DNA from: CAZMZF01 sp964570765
GTDB taxonomy: Bacteria > Zixibacteria > MSB-5A5 > RBG-16-43-9
Assembly (NCBI GenBank): GCA_964570765.1
Contig: CAZMZF010000009.1
Coordinates: 1 to 64,000 of the forward strand
DNA: 64,000 nt
Direction of reading: 5' to 3'
Shown: piece by piece, positions 27,688 through 36,506 of the stretch
Layout of the letters: each line of letters begins with the position of its first letter
Position numbering within the stretch: position 1 is the first letter of the stretch
Notes under the pieces: model-generated
What the model saw: only the letters and a program-made list of their open reading frames with translations
Database searches by the model: none
Told to the model about the DNA's origin: nothing
Position numbers and translations under genes: made by a program

Positions 27688-29316
27688 TTACGATTGTCTC
27701 ATAAACGGATACTTGAAATCAGTCGGGGGTAAAAGGTTCTCTTTAATAGCTCGGGGTGAGGTCCAGCGAATCATATTGTGCAGTGCGCCGGCTTTATCAT
27801 TTGTGCCTGAAGCCCTGGCACCGCCAAACGGCTGCTGACCAACTACTGCTCCGGTTGGTTTATCGTTGATATAGAAATTTCCAGCGGCATTACGCAAAAT
27901 AGTTTCAGCAATTTCTACCGCCTTCCGGTCAGTAGCAAACACGGCGCCGGTCAAGGCATAAGGTGAGGTCTGGTCGCAGAGATTTAAGATCTTCTCGTAA
28001 TTAGCATTTTCATAGACGTAAATAGTAATCACCGGACCGAAGATCTCCTCCTCCATCGTCTTGAACTTCGGATTGGTGGTTTCAATCACAGTGGCATCAA
28101 TAAAATATCCTCTGGAATCATCACAATTGCCACCTGCAATGATTTTGGCGTCAGAAGAACTCTTGGCATGGTTTATATACGATTTAATAGTGTCGAACGC
28201 GCTTTTGTCAATAACGGCGTTCATAAAGTTGGCGAAATCACAGGGGTCACCCATCTTGATCTCGCTTACCTGTTTTAACAAAATCTCCTTGATCTGGGGC
28301 CAGAGCGATTTTGGTATATAAGCTCTGGAAGCGGCTGAGCATTTTTGACCCTGATATTCAAAAGCACCACGGGTTATCGCAGTAGCTACCTGAGCAGGAT
28401 TAGCAGACTGGTGAACGAAAATAAAATCCTTTCCTCCGGTTTCACCCACGATGCGAGGATAGGTTTTGTACTTTGCGATATTCTCTCCTATGGTTTTCCA
28501 CATACCCTGAAACACAGAAGTTGAGCCAGTAAAATGGATTCCCGCCAAATTCTCGTTGTTTAAGACCACTTCGCTGATCTCCGAGGAGTTGCCCGTAACA
28601 AAGTTAATCACACCGGCTGGCAGCCCTGCTTCCATTAATATTTTCATAATGAAATGCGAGGTGTATAGCACACTCCTGGCCGGCTTCCAGACCGCAACGT
28701 TCCCCCACATCGCCGGCGCTGTCGGAAGGTTACCATTGATCGACACAAAATTGAATGGGGTGACCGCAAAGATAAATCCTTCTAAAGGTCGATAATCAAG
28801 ACGGTTCCAGATTAAAGGATCCGGATTGATTGGCTGGATATCGAAGATTATTTGCATATAATAGGCATTAAACCTGAAGAAATCTGCCAGCTCACATACA
28901 GCATCTATCTCCGCCTGGAAAGGATTCTTGGAGTGAGCCAGCATAGTAGCAGCATTCATAATGTAACGGTAAGGTCCAGCTAATAAATCAGCCGCTTTTA
29001 AAAAGATAGCCACCCTTTGCTCCACTGGCAGTACTGCCCAGCTCTTCTGGGCTTTAAGTGCGGAATCGATTGCCAGTTGTATCTCTTTTTTACTGCTGTG
29101 ATAAGCATAACCAAGAATCAGATTATGATCATGGGGTGCGGTGATTTTGACCTTCTTATCAGTGCGGACCTCTTTGCCGTCAATTACCAGAGGGACTTCG
29201 ATCTGCTTTGATTTTAACTCATTTAAAGCCGTTTTCAGTTTATCCCGCTCAGGTGAGCCCGGAGCGTAACTATAGACTGGCTCGTTGAGAGGCTGGGGTA
29301 TACGATAACTACACAT
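27688..29316 (-). CDS. pruA: L-glutamate gamma-semialdehyde (P5C) dehydrogenase
   Basis: This 542-residue aldehyde dehydrogenase oxidises glutamate semialdehyde to glutamate, the second step of proline breakdown. The N-terminus (PQPLNEPVYSYAPGSPER) matches the ALDH4/PruA type rather than general ALDHs. Catalytic blocks are VTPFNFVSINGN, HFTGSTSVFQ, VGETGGKDF and GAFEYQGQKCSAASRAY with the nucleophile Cys. A GGAGG site precedes ATG. No proline dehydrogenase gene adjoins it. Its first 93 codons are copied at 32515-32820. Confidence 0.95.
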   Translation of the reverse strand: MCSYRIPQPLNEPVYSYAPGSPERDKLKTALNELKSKQIEVPLVIDGKEVRTDKKVKITAPHDHNLILGYAYHSSKKEIQLAIDSALKAQKSWAVLPVEQRVAIFLKAADLLAGPYRYIMNAATMLAHSKNPFQAEIDAVCELADFFRFNAYYMQIIFDIQPINPDPLIWNRLDYRPLEGFIFAVTPFNFVSINGNLPTAPAMWGNVAVWKPARSVLYTSHFIMKILMEAGLPAGVINFVTGNSSEISEVVLNNENLAGIHFTGSTSVFQGMWKTIGENIAKYKTYPRIVGETGGKDFIFVHQSANPAQVATAITRGAFEYQGQKCSAASRAYIPKSLWPQIKEILLKQVSEIKMGDPCDFANFMNAVIDKSAFDTIKSYINHAKSSSDAKIIAGGNCDDSRGYFIDATVIETTNPKFKTMEEEIFGPVITIYVYENANYEKILNLCDQTSPYALTGAVFATDRKAVEIAETILRNAAGNFYINDKPTGAVVGQQPFGGARASGTNDKAGALHNMIRWTSPRAIKENLLPPTDFKYPFMRQS

Positions 29317-29343
29317 TTTATCCTCCAGATTTATTTAGGTTTA
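29038..29343 (+). repeat. 306-bp direct repeat, copy 1 (inside and upstream of pruA)
   Basis: This covers the first codons of pruA and its ribosome site and recurs at 32515-32820 in the same orientation, apparently without differences. Beyond 29343 the sequences diverge at once; on the other side some resemblance continues for about ten bases. Confidence 0.9.
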
Positions 29344-29880
29344 GTTAATTTTGCTTCCTTATGTTTTTCAACTAAATCATCTGTAATCTCTTGCTTAGGG
29401 TTGCAATATAATAAATACTTTTACACCTCTACAAGTTTAAATAATATACGATATAAAATTTTGATAATAAGAAAAAACTGATAAGAAGAGGTCTTCGAAT
29501 CATAAAGGAAGGTTTCTTTGATCCGAAACTGAAGGGAGTCGACTGTAGAGAAATTTCAGATAGCGTCAGGAGCTAAGGACTCAAGAACTATGAGCTATAC
29601 AAGACGTCTAAGGATAATTGAAAGCCTATGATATTATAAAATTCAGTTAGATAGTAACATTTCTGGGTGATTATAATGAAAATCAAAAAAGTCAAGGGGG
29701 ATTTTTTTTAACCATCCAAAATAATTTGTGATAATTAAATTCTGTAAGCTATTCATTTGTATTAAGTTAAACGATCCGCCAGTTATTTTTAGAATTTACC
29801 TTGGCAACTTTTTTAAAAATATTATTTTCGTGTCGAAATGACCAGGTATATTTACATCTTTTACCTTAAAGGAGGGAAAG
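29344..29880. other. intergenic region, nothing recognised
   Basis: This AT-rich stretch between pruA and the three-gene envelope module has no gene I can support. A ribosome site AAAGGAGGG closes it just before the next ATG. Confidence 0.5.
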
Positions 29881-30891
29881 ATGAAGAGTAGAATAATCTT
29901 CGGACTTTTGTTGGTTGTTTTGTATCTATGTAGCATGATTCCAAATACTAAAGCCGAGACTTGGTCGCGAGTCAAAGTCATCACACTGACTGGATGGGAA
30001 TACGATAATATGACGGTAGAGACTATTCCTAACGAGTCGTACATTGTAATCATTAATCCAGACGGAGCTACCAAGAAGATGTCTCGGTCGAATATCAGCA
30101 TTATTCTCGATGAGAACGGGAAAGATATAACCTCTATAGTATTGGTAAATCCTACTAGCGTAAAAACTGCACCAGATGATACAACAGCCGTATCTGAGCC
30201 AACGCCAAATAGTCGTGCCTCTACAGAGATACCTAGTATGAGGCCAAATGAGGACTACCGTACAATGCGTCAACGTTCACCTAGCCTTATTTACGGCCCA
30301 CGGCATCGGTTTGCCATCTCGGGAGGAGGTGGATATGGCCTGACGGCAGGCGAATGGTTTGAAGGGCTAAATAATGGTCTATCGTTTAACACGTGTGGCC
30401 GTTTATTGGTGTCAGATAACATCTTCATTGGTCTCAGTTATCGGTATCAGTCGCTTGGCGTAGACAGTGAATTAGAAGGTTCGTACATTATATACGACGG
30501 ATATGGAAACCCAGTCGCTATCGTATCGGTTGACTTTGACGTTTATTTGAACGAAATATACGGTCTGATTGGCTTCATGACGAACCCCAGTACTTACACG
30601 AAACCCTTTGCATTTTTTGAGGTCGGATTTGGTGGAATAGATCATAATATCAAGGCAACTGCAAGCGATGGCAGCAATGTTGCCTCTGCTAGTACGGATG
30701 AGACTAAGTTTGGAATGCTTATGACCGTAGGTGGAGTTTTCCCTTTTAATAATACGATTGGACTCTGCCTGGAGGGTAACATGAGGATTACCGGAGAGGG
30801 AAATTCCTATTCTTACAACTATTACCAACAGGGCAGTACCGGTGTCTTATTCGGAGCTGGGATAAGCCTAGTAATAATGGTTGGTAAGTAG
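29881..30891 (+). CDS. secreted protein with predicted outer-membrane beta-barrel
   Basis: The 336-residue protein has a signal peptide ending near NTKAE (about residue 25). The N-terminal third (to about 100) resembles a small beta domain (WSRVKVITLTGWEYDNM). A proline/threonine-rich linker follows, and from about 140 onward alternating beta strands rich in Gly and aromatic residues (HRFAISGGGGYGLTAGEWF, FIGLSYRYQSLGV, FAFFEVGFGGID) end in a strand GVLFGAGISLVIMVGK. This suggests an eight-stranded outer-membrane barrel of OmpA/OprF-like size. It is the first of three co-directional genes. Function unknown. Confidence 0.75.
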   Translation: MKSRIIFGLLLVVLYLCSMIPNTKAETWSRVKVITLTGWEYDNMTVETIPNESYIVIINPDGATKKMSRSNISIILDENGKDITSIVLVNPTSVKTAPDDTTAVSEPTPNSRASTEIPSMRPNEDYRTMRQRSPSLIYGPRHRFAISGGGGYGLTAGEWFEGLNNGLSFNTCGRLLVSDNIFIGLSYRYQSLGVDSELEGSYIIYDGYGNPVAIVSVDFDVYLNEIYGLIGFMTNPSTYTKPFAFFEVGFGGIDHNIKATASDGSNVASASTDETKFGMLMTVGGVFPFNNTIGLCLEGNMRITGEGNSYSYNYYQQGSTGVLFGAGISLVIMVGK

Positions 30892-30929
30892 GATGCTTTG
30901 CTAAACCATCCAATGAGAATGAGGACAGT

Positions 30930-31613
30930 ATGCGTTTTCGACTACAGATAAGTGTTTTGTTTCTTTTAGTCTCTGTAGTATTGTTTTCCAATTGTGCAAC
31001 TACTTCTGGTCCTGTATTGATTGGGTCGCTCGGAGATACAACGTTCAACCAGTTAGCAGCAAAGGGTGAAGTGCTATTCCTGCTACCTCCTCATATGACC
31101 TTTGAGGATGTTGCAACTGAAACGCCTCTGCCACCCGATTCACAAGGTGGAGATCAAGTGCAAGCGGTTATGATGTCGACGGTTTTTGAGGGGCTTCAAG
31201 TATCTGGATTCCGCGTCTTGACTCTGGACAGTGTTGAGACTAATGCTCAACCTTCCACCGATAACATCATTCAAAGGCTTAACGAAGAATGTCGTGTTCT
31301 TACTTCCGTCACTAAAAACAAGAGTGCACTTTTACCGCTGTTAAGTCAGCTTGCTGAGATCACTGGTGCTAGTGTCGCCTGCGTTCATACCGTTAGAGCA
31401 AAGATCGGGACCGGAGCCATGTATGATCCTATCTTTTCGGGGGCAATGAGGCAGGGAACTAGTTCTTCAACTATAAATGTAGTTCTTGTATCCTTGAAAA
31501 ATGGTGATATCGTATGGAGTAACGAATCATTTGTTAGGCATAAACCTACGAGCAACGAGTTTAAAAAAGCAGTCAAAATGTTGTTCGAAACTTCAAAAAA
31601 AAGGAGGAATTGA
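30930..31613 (+). CDS. lipoprotein of unknown function
   Basis: The 227-residue protein begins with a lipoprotein signal, VVLFSNCATT (Cys about residue 22). The middle, GEVLFLLPPHMTFEDVATE and LSQLAEITGASVACVHTVRAK, reads like an alpha/beta domain of the envelope type that senses or assembles, similar in style to LpoB/CsgG-like lipoproteins, but I cannot name the family. A GAGGA site precedes the ATG. It lies 38 bases after the barrel gene and four bases before the next lipoprotein gene. Confidence 0.75.
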   Translation: MRFRLQISVLFLLVSVVLFSNCATTSGPVLIGSLGDTTFNQLAAKGEVLFLLPPHMTFEDVATETPLPPDSQGGDQVQAVMMSTVFEGLQVSGFRVLTLDSVETNAQPSTDNIIQRLNEECRVLTSVTKNKSALLPLLSQLAEITGASVACVHTVRAKIGTGAMYDPIFSGAMRQGTSSSTINVVLVSLKNGDIVWSNESFVRHKPTSNEFKKAVKMLFETSKKRRN

Positions 31614-31616
31614 CAG

Positions 31617-32222
31617 GTGAGAAAGCATAGTGCACTACTATGTGCAAGTCTGATTGGGCTGGTTGTAATCTATTTACTAACAAGTTGTGCTGGACAGCCA
31701 AAGCCACCAATTTACGCTGATCCTGATCTCAACAACATACAGTTTGAGACAGTAACACTTCTACCAATTGTAGACCGGAGAGTGGACAAATCCTATGAAC
31801 TTGATCTTGAGAGTAATATAGGTAAACGAGTTGAAAAGAATATTAAGAAAAAAGGTTATTCAGTAATTAGGCAAACCACCTTCTCTGATACACTTCAAGT
31901 CACCAATGAAAAGATTGCTGAAATGGAGCCTTATGAGTTAAAGGCGCTTGGAGGTGAGAAAACTGATTATATGCTGATAGTCTATCTCGATGATGCTTTG
32001 GGTAAAACGGGCTTCGGATACACCTTCAAGATTGAAGCCACAGCACTCCTGATTAACAAGCAGACAGGATCAATGCTTTGGAAAGATAAAGGGATAGGCT
32101 CACATGGACAGGCAGGACTATTTGGAGCTCTGATGTCAGCAGGAACTAAAGCTGAGGCCATGGATCAATGCGTCAAAAAAATGCTCTCAAGTTTCCCCAA
32201 AATCCAGAGAAAAAGGAAGTAG
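31617..32222 (+). CDS. lipoprotein of unknown function, GTG start
   Basis: The 201-residue protein begins with a lipoprotein signal and lipobox LTSCAG (Cys about residue 24). It starts with GTG, supported by AAGGAGG about ten bases upstream. The body (FETVTLLPIVDRRVDKSYEL, DYMLIVYLDDALGKTGFGY, TGSMLWKDKGIGSHG) resembles the domain found in small outer-membrane-associated lipoproteins that share the 'INDRRxD' theme. It follows the preceding lipoprotein gene by three bases and is presumably translated with it. No further function can be given. Confidence 0.75.
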   Translation: MRKHSALLCASLIGLVVIYLLTSCAGQPKPPIYADPDLNNIQFETVTLLPIVDRRVDKSYELDLESNIGKRVEKNIKKKGYSVIRQTTFSDTLQVTNEKIAEMEPYELKALGGEKTDYMLIVYLDDALGKTGFGYTFKIEATALLINKQTGSMLWKDKGIGSHGQAGLFGALMSAGTKAEAMDQCVKKMLSSFPKIQRKRK

Positions 32223-32514
32223 AAATCTGCAGGTGTCTGTAAAAACCATTCGTTCATAAACTGCCATCTCATTCAGGGTTCTAAACAGGGTCATGACTGT
32301 CAAGGAATGTAGTTAATCCCCAACACAAATGGGAACCGAATCACTCCTTGAATAATTATCGATGAGGGATTTTAACCCGATGCAAAAAGAAGCAATGAAA
32401 AGCATGAAAGAGATTTGCTATTGAAATTGGATATTGGCTTCGAGTTCTAACCGATACAGACTATTCTTTTGTCAAATGTACAGGGAACCTCTCCTACGAA
32501 GCAGGCAACACTGA

Positions 32515-32820
32515 CCAGCTCTTCTGGGCTTTAAGTGCGGAATCGATTGCCAGTTGTATCTCTTTTTTACTGCTGTGATAAGCATAACCAAGAATCAGAT
32601 TATGATCATGGGGTGCGGTGATTTTGACCTTCTTATCAGTGCGGACCTCTTTGCCGTCAATTACCAGAGGGACTTCGATCTGCTTTGATTTTAACTCATT
32701 TAAAGCCGTTTTCAGTTTATCCCGCTCAGGTGAGCCCGGAGCGTAACTATAGACTGGCTCGTTGAGAGGCTGGGGTATACGATAACTACACATTTTATCC
32801 TCCAGATTTATTTAGGTTTA
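32515..32820 (-). pseudogene. truncated copy of pruA 5' end (306-bp direct repeat, copy 2)
   Basis: This is a second copy of the pruA start, covering 93 codons (MCSYRIPQPLNEP to KAQKSW), with the same ribosome site. It then runs into unrelated sequence and stops at 32494, after the residues SVLPAS. It cannot make a working dehydrogenase. With copy 1 it brackets the three-gene envelope module as direct repeats, in the way a partial tandem duplication or insertion by homologous exchange would leave them. It may also reflect an assembly fold. Confidence 0.9.
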
Positions 32821-33514
32821 ATAAACTTGATTTCCTGATAAAAGCTGCCATATTACATACTCCAAATAATATTAACAATATACGGCATAAAAGCAAAGAT
32901 ATTATCAGAAAAATAAAATCGAACCAGCTAATACATGAGTTTACCTGTGAAGATTTCCCGATGCTCCTTGGTGGGGAAAAGTTAGTATTCAGCTTCAAAG
33001 AGGACAGATATCTGCAAAATTCAAAAATTATATCTTTCAACTATCAACTATGAACCGTGAACTATTAACTGTCTTAATTTGGCGGAAACCGATGAAATTT
33101 GATTTACTGTTTGAAAGAATTGTGACACCTGAAATGATTGAATAGCCTCATAGAGCAGGTGTCCTGAGCATCTGACAAAGGAATAGTGTTAAAAAACAGA
33201 GCTCTTGACCTACTGCCTAAAACTCACCCCCTTAATCCCCCTCTCTTATTAAGTCGAAGATCCCGCCCTTCAACTGACTCAGGGTGGTGACAGTTTGATT
33301 TCTCTCACTGTCCCTGAGCACAGTCGAAGGGAGCGAAGTAGAACCACTGAAAGTGGGGAGAGGGGGCATAGGGGTGAGTTCAAAACCTGTAATAGTGTCA
33401 CGAACACAGGGCTCCTGGTTTACTGTTGCTTAGGCTGGTTTTTGTTGCGTATTATCAAAGTGACAGGTTTCTCGGATTGTGCAATGATGTGCTTCGGGAT
33501 CACCAGGGTAAGTT
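32821..33514. other. intergenic region with repeat material, no gene
   Basis: It contains the common repeat CCCTGAGCACAGTCGAAGGG type at about 33307-33331 and CCCCCTTAATCCCCC material at 33228-33243, which recurs at 37141-37199. A stretch GAACCGTGAACTATTAACTG with GGCGGAAACCGATG at 33052-33097 resembles the flank of tRNA-Asp near 49141. Confidence 0.5.
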
Positions 33515-34405
33515 TTGCATCGGGGATTTCTGTCACCCGGCACTGCGAAGGGACAAAAATTGACAGCTCCTATCTCGGCCTTTATACTGACAGCGCTCAT
33601 AGGATTATTCCTGTTTTTTGCTTTGAGCAAAAGGCAATTTCGTAATTACCGGCGTAAACGACTTAAAAGCAAACCATTTCCGCCTGAATGGGAAGGCATC
33701 CTGAATCGGAATGTTGTTCTTTATCGTTATCTTCCCGACTCGCTAAAGAAAGATCTGCAAGGTCATATTCAAATCTTTTTGGGTGAAAAAATTTTTGAGG
33801 GATGTGGTGGGCTGGAAATAACCGACGAGATAAGGGTTACTATTGCAGCGCAGGCGTGTATCTTGTTGTTGAATCGGAAAACCACCTACTATCCCACCCT
33901 TTACACCATTCTGGTATATCCCGGTGCTTATGTGGCTAAAAAAACCACAGTTGTCGGTATGCAGCACTTTGAGGAGATGACTGTTCGTGCCGGTGAATCC
34001 TGGAGCAGGGGGGAGGTTGTTCTGGCCTGGGATAATGTGAGGCAAGAGGCAATAGATCTTGCCGAGGGGCATAATGTGGTACTGCATGAATTTGCTCACC
34101 AGCTGGATCAAGAGGATGGAAGGTCTGACGGAGCCCCCATACTGGGGAAGCAAACCAGCTATAAGACCTGGGCTCGGGTCTTGAGTAAGGAATATCAAAA
34201 TCTAAGGCGAAAAACTCTGTCCGGCAGGCCTGATATTATGGATGCTTACGGAGCAACAAACCCGGCTGAGTTTTTTGCAGTCGCCACCGAAACTTTCTTT
34301 GAAAGACCAAAACAAATGAAACTCACCCACCCTGAACTCTATGAAGAACTGGAAAGTTACTATGGGATGGATCCATTGAAGTGGTTCGAGAATATTGATC
34401 ATTAG
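33515..34405 (+). CDS. mtfA: MtfA-like M90 zinc metallopeptidase
   Basis: The 296-residue protein has a membrane helix (about residues 20-38) and an MtfA/DUF980-type domain. Zinc motif HEFAHQLD is at residues 191-198 and the family block is PAEFFAVATETFFE. MtfA of E. coli is a soluble aminopeptidase-like enzyme that also binds the regulator Mlc; here an anchor is fused in front. The start is uncertain: TTG at 33515 is the longest, but TTG at 33560 has a better GAAGGG ribosome site. It stands alone between repeat clusters. Confidence 0.87.
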   Translation: MHRGFLSPGTAKGQKLTAPISAFILTALIGLFLFFALSKRQFRNYRRKRLKSKPFPPEWEGILNRNVVLYRYLPDSLKKDLQGHIQIFLGEKIFEGCGGLEITDEIRVTIAAQACILLLNRKTTYYPTLYTILVYPGAYVAKKTTVVGMQHFEEMTVRAGESWSRGEVVLAWDNVRQEAIDLAEGHNVVLHEFAHQLDQEDGRSDGAPILGKQTSYKTWARVLSKEYQNLRRKTLSGRPDIMDAYGATNPAEFFAVATETFFERPKQMKLTHPELYEELESYYGMDPLKWFENIDH

Positions 34406-34414
34406 ATGATGGAT

Positions 34415-34543
34415 GGTAGGTCAGACATTCTTGTCTGACAATCACAGAACAGACAGAAATGTCTGTTCTACCGATTCCCTCGTAGCTCAGGTGCCCTGTG
34501 CACCTGATAAATGAATAGTACCAGGAGCATGGGGCGCTTGACA
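34415..34543. repeat. cluster of GTAGGTCAG/GTAGAACAG palindromic repeats
   Basis: GGTAGGTCAGACATTC..TGTCTGACA and CAGAACAGACA..TGTCTGTTCTACC (34415-34472) are followed by CAGGTGC/GCACCTG (34489-34505) and a degenerate CAGGAGC unit. Members of the repeat class also at 20778, 41791 and 46643. Confidence 0.6.
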
Positions 34544-34749
34544 TACCGCCTGTCCTACTGGCTGGACTTACTGACCTTACTGGTGATTGTTTTAAATTTT
34601 TTCAACCATCCTGCGGGCACGAATTCTGTGCATGCATCATATATACATCTCCCATAAACGGTGGAGCTATCCTTTTCACCATTAAAGTTATGGTTCGAAG
34701 CTCACCATAAAAGAATTGCCTAGATTAGTGCTCTGTAACGACGTCTTAA

Positions 34750-34814
34750 GCATAACCGACGGCATGTTTTTTCGCCGCGCCGGTTGAAGCGTCCGGTTGA
34801 TGCGCTGGTTGGTC
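34750..34814 (-). repeat. possible attC recombination site, first
   Basis: Read on the minus strand the outer ends are GACCAAC and GTTATGC, close to the R'' and R' cores of integron attC sites. Inside are AACCAGCGCAT and ATGCCGTCGGTT, which pair imperfectly. The interior is GC-rich. It lies 3' of the small membrane-protein gene, as an attC should, though about 185 bases away. Weaker than the second site. Confidence 0.4.
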
Positions 34815-34999
34815 GCTTTGCAACCATCTATATGGTACTCTATTGATATGTTTATTTAGCGGACGCTAAATATTTCTCGTGTTCGTTATTTCCTATATCA
34901 CTTCCACCCCCCTTACTTTCAGAATATTCTCAAACTATATTTTTGTTTACTTTGGGCAGCTTCAATAACTCTTTACGATTTATTCTCATCTTACTTTTT

Positions 35000-35350
35000 T
35001 TACCTATCCTTCGTTCCAGCTGCAGGAATCTTCCTCAGCTTCATGATAAGGGATAAAATACCCAGTCCTATTAGTAGAGCGATGATGCCATAAACCCACC
35101 AGGGGATGTTCCGCCCAAAGAAGATCACATAGATAAAAGGCGCTACGTTAGCGCATAGAAAGATTGCGGCCCAGAGCATGACTTCCTTCCCGAGCTTTTT
35201 GGTGAGGGATTGAAAGGTGCGAAATAATGAATAGTAGAATACTGGCACACAAACCAGGTAAATAATCAGGAATACAACTGGATTGACACCATAATTATCA
35301 CGAGCCATCTGTAATAGTTCCTCTATCTTTGATATTACATAATCTAGCAT
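35000..35350 (-). CDS. small membrane protein of unknown function, possible gene cassette
   Basis: From the ATG at 35350, preferred because GGAG precedes it, the protein has about 116 residues; the frame is open to an ATG at 35374. It has three predicted membrane helices (VVFLIIYLVCVPVFYYSLF, VMLWAAIFLCANVAPFIYVI and VYGIIALLIGLGILSLIM) and a basic C-terminal tail. I do not recognise the family. It lies between two attC-like hairpins on the same strand, one about 40 bases before its start, the plan of an integron cassette. Confidence 0.7.
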   Translation of the reverse strand: MLDYVISKIEELLQMARDNYGVNPVVFLIIYLVCVPVFYYSLFRTFQSLTKKLGKEVMLWAAIFLCANVAPFIYVIFFGRNIPWWVYGIIALLIGLGILSLIMKLRKIPAAGTKDR

Positions 35351-35391
35351 TCTCTGATATCTCCATTCATTCAATAATACAAGTGTTTAGC

Positions 35392-35461
35392 GCCCAACGT
35401 CACGCGTGAGGTTCAGTTTTGCCGCCGCGGCAAAACTGTAGCCTCCACGCGCTGGTTCGAC
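35392..35461 (-). repeat. probable attC recombination site, second
   Basis: On the minus strand the site runs from GTCGAAC (one mismatch to RYYYAAC) to GTTGGGC (fits GTTRRRY). A perfect 11-bp central stem CAGTTTTGCCG/CGGCAAAACTG is at 35414-35438. The flanking arms CGCGTGAGG and CCTCCACGCG pair with one unpaired base, like the extrahelical bases that orient integrase on attC. It lies four bases from the stop codon of the HsdR-N-like gene, where a cassette's attC is expected. Confidence 0.6.
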
Positions 35462-35464
35462 TTC

Positions 35465-36319
35465 CTATTCTGTTTTCGGTTCCGGTTGCTTTGATTTCTT
35501 AAGAAGTTGGTCCGAGAAGGATACATCTTGGGGTTGGCTCGGAGGCGCGGGAGTCTCGGTCGCTGGCTCTTCGCCGGCATCCTTGGATGCCTTGCGATAA
35601 AACCGTTTCACGCGGCTCTGAGCCTTCTGTGCTTCGTCTCCCTCGATCGCATCTCTCTTAAGCACCTCGTTCTCGAGGACGTGCATGATGTTTTCTGGTG
35701 TGACAAGGAACCCATCCGACACTTTGCGAAGCTCCCGCCGAATCACCGTGACGACCTCTTCTGACATAATGATCGCGCCGAGGATGAAGCGGTTGAGGCA
35801 TTGCATCTTCAACTGGAACTCTTCTCGCGCATCCTTGATGATACCTTCCTTGCTAATCATAAAGAGTTTCTCTTGGTGTTCCTCGGACTTCCCGTCCAAG
35901 ATAGAGAAGTCGAAGTCACAGATGAGGTCATATCCGATCGGTTGTTCGAAACGGATTTTGTAAATTCGCCACACGATGCCGTTCGTGAGGACCACCCATG
36001 GAACCCCGTTGCTCGCGCCGTACTCTATGGCTTGGCGGAGATGGGATTCCTTCAGGCTTCTTCCAATGGCTTTTGCCTCAATAAGGAACTCGATCTTGTT
36101 TTCGACCTTGATTGCGAGATCGCAGAATGTTCCCCGGATCGCGAGCTCGCTGGTGACCTCCGTGAATTTGTCATAGCCAAAGACCTCGGCAAGCATGTCT
36201 TTGATGATTGAGACTGTGTCCGCTTCGTTGACGTCTCGGTCCTTTGCGCTCTGGAGAATCTGCTGAAACTTGGCGACCGATCTGCCGATTCTATCTGTTA
36301 CGCGTTTGGGTGGAATCAT
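35465..36319 (-). CDS. stand-alone HsdR N-terminal-like (PD-(D/E)XK) nuclease-domain protein
   Basis: The 284-residue protein has the N-terminal nuclease domain of type I restriction R subunits and nothing after it: residues about 30-140 carry FCDLAI (Asp66) and FLIEAKAIG (Glu81, Lys83), the D-ExK core. No helicase domain is present. Residues 150-230 are helical, and the tail (about 245-284) is rich in Pro, Glu and Lys and looks disordered. Such solo proteins are widespread, with unknown roles; DNA cleavage is possible. It starts with ATG after GGAGGAG. An attC-like site directly follows its stop, suggesting it came in as a gene cassette. It is more GC-rich than its neighbours. Confidence 0.85.
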   Translation of the reverse strand: MIPPKRVTDRIGRSVAKFQQILQSAKDRDVNEADTVSIIKDMLAEVFGYDKFTEVTSELAIRGTFCDLAIKVENKIEFLIEAKAIGRSLKESHLRQAIEYGASNGVPWVVLTNGIVWRIYKIRFEQPIGYDLICDFDFSILDGKSEEHQEKLFMISKEGIIKDAREEFQLKMQCLNRFILGAIIMSEEVVTVIRRELRKVSDGFLVTPENIMHVLENEVLKRDAIEGDEAQKAQSRVKRFYRKASKDAGEEPATETPAPPSQPQDVSFSDQLLKKSKQPEPKTE

Positions 36320-36459
36320 TGTACTCCTCCTTGTGTTAGGTTTTCATCCTCAAGTCGAACAGTGATTATGCAGTCCGTATAAATCTGCAAAGACGGACTG
36401 CTCGTTTCTGTATAATACATCGGTTAAAAACAAAGCCAAGCGTTTTAACTTGTCCACAG

Positions 36460-36506
36460 GATCCAAATTCGGACCTAATATTAGTGTCTTGTCCGAATTC
36501 TGGATC
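36460..36506. repeat. 15/16-bp inverted repeat
   Basis: GATCCAAATTCGGAC (36460-36474) and GTCCGAATTCTGGATC (36491-36506) are inverted with one extra base, separated by 16 bases. It lies about 140 bases upstream of the HsdR-N-like gene. It could be an operator, a terminator or a relic of a mobile element end. Confidence 0.5.
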
